A stretch of DNA of 22,349 nt from an uncultured Micrococcus sp. Its GTDB lineage: Bacteria; Actinomycetota; Actinomycetes; Actinomycetales; Micrococcaceae. A program made the translations under genes and the position numbers. The DNA is taken from contig CAMIOJ010000002.1 of the NCBI GenBank assembly GCA_946222435.1, forward strand, positions 1 through 22,349, read 5' to 3'. Shown here one piece after another: positions 21,476 to 22,349 of the stretch. Numbering within the stretch: position 1 is the first letter of the stretch; each line of letters starts with the position of its first letter. The notes under the pieces were generated by a model. That model was not told the DNA's origin. It ran no database searches and saw only the letters and a list, made by a program, of their open reading frames with translations.

Positions 21476-22349
21476 ATGGACTCACTCCAGAACCCAGGAC
21501 CGGCACCCGTGGCCCTGCCCGAGCCTCTGCGGGGACGCATCATCACTCCCCAGGATCTCCGCGACCACGGTCTGACCCCCCGAGCGTCTGCGCCGGGCGG
21601 ACCTGCGCGGCGTCACCCACGGCGCCCACCGCAGCAGGCATGACCCGGTCACCGCCTGGACCTCCCTCGGCTACGCCGAACCCCCGGTGCCGTACCCGCC
21701 GGAGGAGGCGGCCGTCGTCGTGAAGCGGGCGAGGGCGGTGGCCTCACACCTGAGCGCGCTCCGGCTCCACGGCCTGCCGGTGCCGCCATGGCTGCGGGAC
21801 GACGGGCGGCTGCACGTGTCCCGGCCGCATCGGCGGGGTGCTGCGGTCCGGCGTGGGGTGGCCTCGCACGCGCGCACGGTGCCGCCGGAGGACGTGGTGG
21901 TGCTCCACGGGATCCCGGTGACCGCGCTGGAGCGGACGTGGGCGGACCTGGCGGCACTGTTGCCACCGGGGATGGTGGACCCGTTGGTCGTCGCGGGGGA
22001 CGCGGCGGTGAAGCGGCCGTGGTCGCCGGCGGGGAGGCTGGCGCCGCGCACCACCGTGGCCCGGCTGCGTGTGGCCCTGGACCGCGCGGGGCGGTTCAAG
22101 GGCGTCCGGGTGGCACGCGAGGCGCTGGAACTGGTCCGTGTGGGTGCGGATTCGCCGCGGGAGACCGAGATGGGGCTGGCGATCGTGCACGCGGGTCTGC
22201 CCGAACCGGAGCTGCAGCTGGTGCTGGACCCCTCCCTGCCCGTCAGCCCGGACGGGGACATGGGATACCGGCGGTGGCGGCTGGTCATGCACTATGACGG
22301 CGGCCACCACGACGACCCGGAGCAGCGCCTGAGGGACCAATGGCGCAAC
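21476..22349 (+). pseudogene. AbiEi/DUF559-like protein gene, frameshifted and cut by the window end
   Basis: From ATG 21476 the frame encodes PLRGRIITPQDLRDHGLTP, then leaves the conserved frame at a run of six C (21576-21581) and stops soon after. With five C it would continue ERLRRADLRGVTHGAHRSR and stay open to the window end (about 290 codons). The middle has AVASHLSALRLHGLPVP and GIPVTALERTWADLA, typical of actinobacterial AbiEi-like antitoxin/DUF559 proteins, and the last part (PRETEMGLAIVHAGLPEPEL, HYDGGHH) resembles their Vsr-like nuclease domain, where EYDG is usual; here a His replaces the Glu. The frame is real because codon use is uniformly GC3-rich on both sides. The family name is moderate confidence; the lesion may be decay or a C-run error. 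Confidence 0.7.

Overview
The window is a GC-rich (roughly 70% or more) actinobacterial chromosome segment, most likely from a Micrococcus-type member of the Micrococcaceae. This rests on the very high GC in third codon positions, a HAIR-type (HspR) operator in front of clpB, a DUF3073 protein, a DesK/NarL-type two-component pair and -10 elements placed for leaderless transcripts. The species call is inference. No tRNA, rRNA, CRISPR array, phage gene or transposase was seen.

Layout. (1) 1-1700: a DedA-family membrane protein (-), then a small DoxX-like membrane protein (+) with a Lys/Ala repeat tail and a 24-bp terminator hairpin. (2) 1740-4240: a complete polar amino acid ABC importer on the minus strand (lipoprotein receptor, permease, ATPase) with translationally coupled genes. 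(3) 4440-5615: a Clp-N plus SRPBCC fusion gene with an in-frame TGA at codon 19. (4) 5930-8890: a secreted lipoprotein and a CYTH-CHAD (triphosphate/polyphosphate) protein with a histone-H1-like tail. (5) 8990-10800: a YihY/BrkB membrane protein and a divergent macrodomain hydrolase that share a 48-bp intergenic region. (6) 10800-14150: a metal module made of a Crp/Fnr-type regulator, a stand-alone HMA metal chaperone and a P1B-type ATPase with an unusual CPG membrane motif. Both metal genes are preceded by a TTGAC-N4-GTCAA box at the same distance from a shared TGGACT element, so the neighbouring regulator very probably controls them. (7) 14100-16870: clpB with a HAIR operator and a large terminator hairpin. 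(8) 16880-19780: a small multidrug export-type membrane protein (-), divergent from a sensor kinase/response regulator pair. (9) 20150-21300: a DUF3073 protein overlapping a SIR2 deacetylase. (10) 21476-end: a frameshifted AbiEi/DUF559-like gene that runs off the window.

Two dispersed repeat families stand out. One is a 33-bp (11-codon) unit, always as a tandem pair, found at three places; one pair lies in frame inside the multidrug export gene. The other is an imperfect palindrome built on CCAGAGGAA, with three copies that all lie just after gene ends. Three genes carry lesions (one TGA, one missing base in a G run, one extra base in a C run). These are either real decay or errors in this sequence, and each can be read through to a convincing full-length protein.

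The strongest candidate for an underdescribed system is the Crp/Fnr regulator, HMA chaperone and CPG-ATPase module with its pair of matched operator-promoters.
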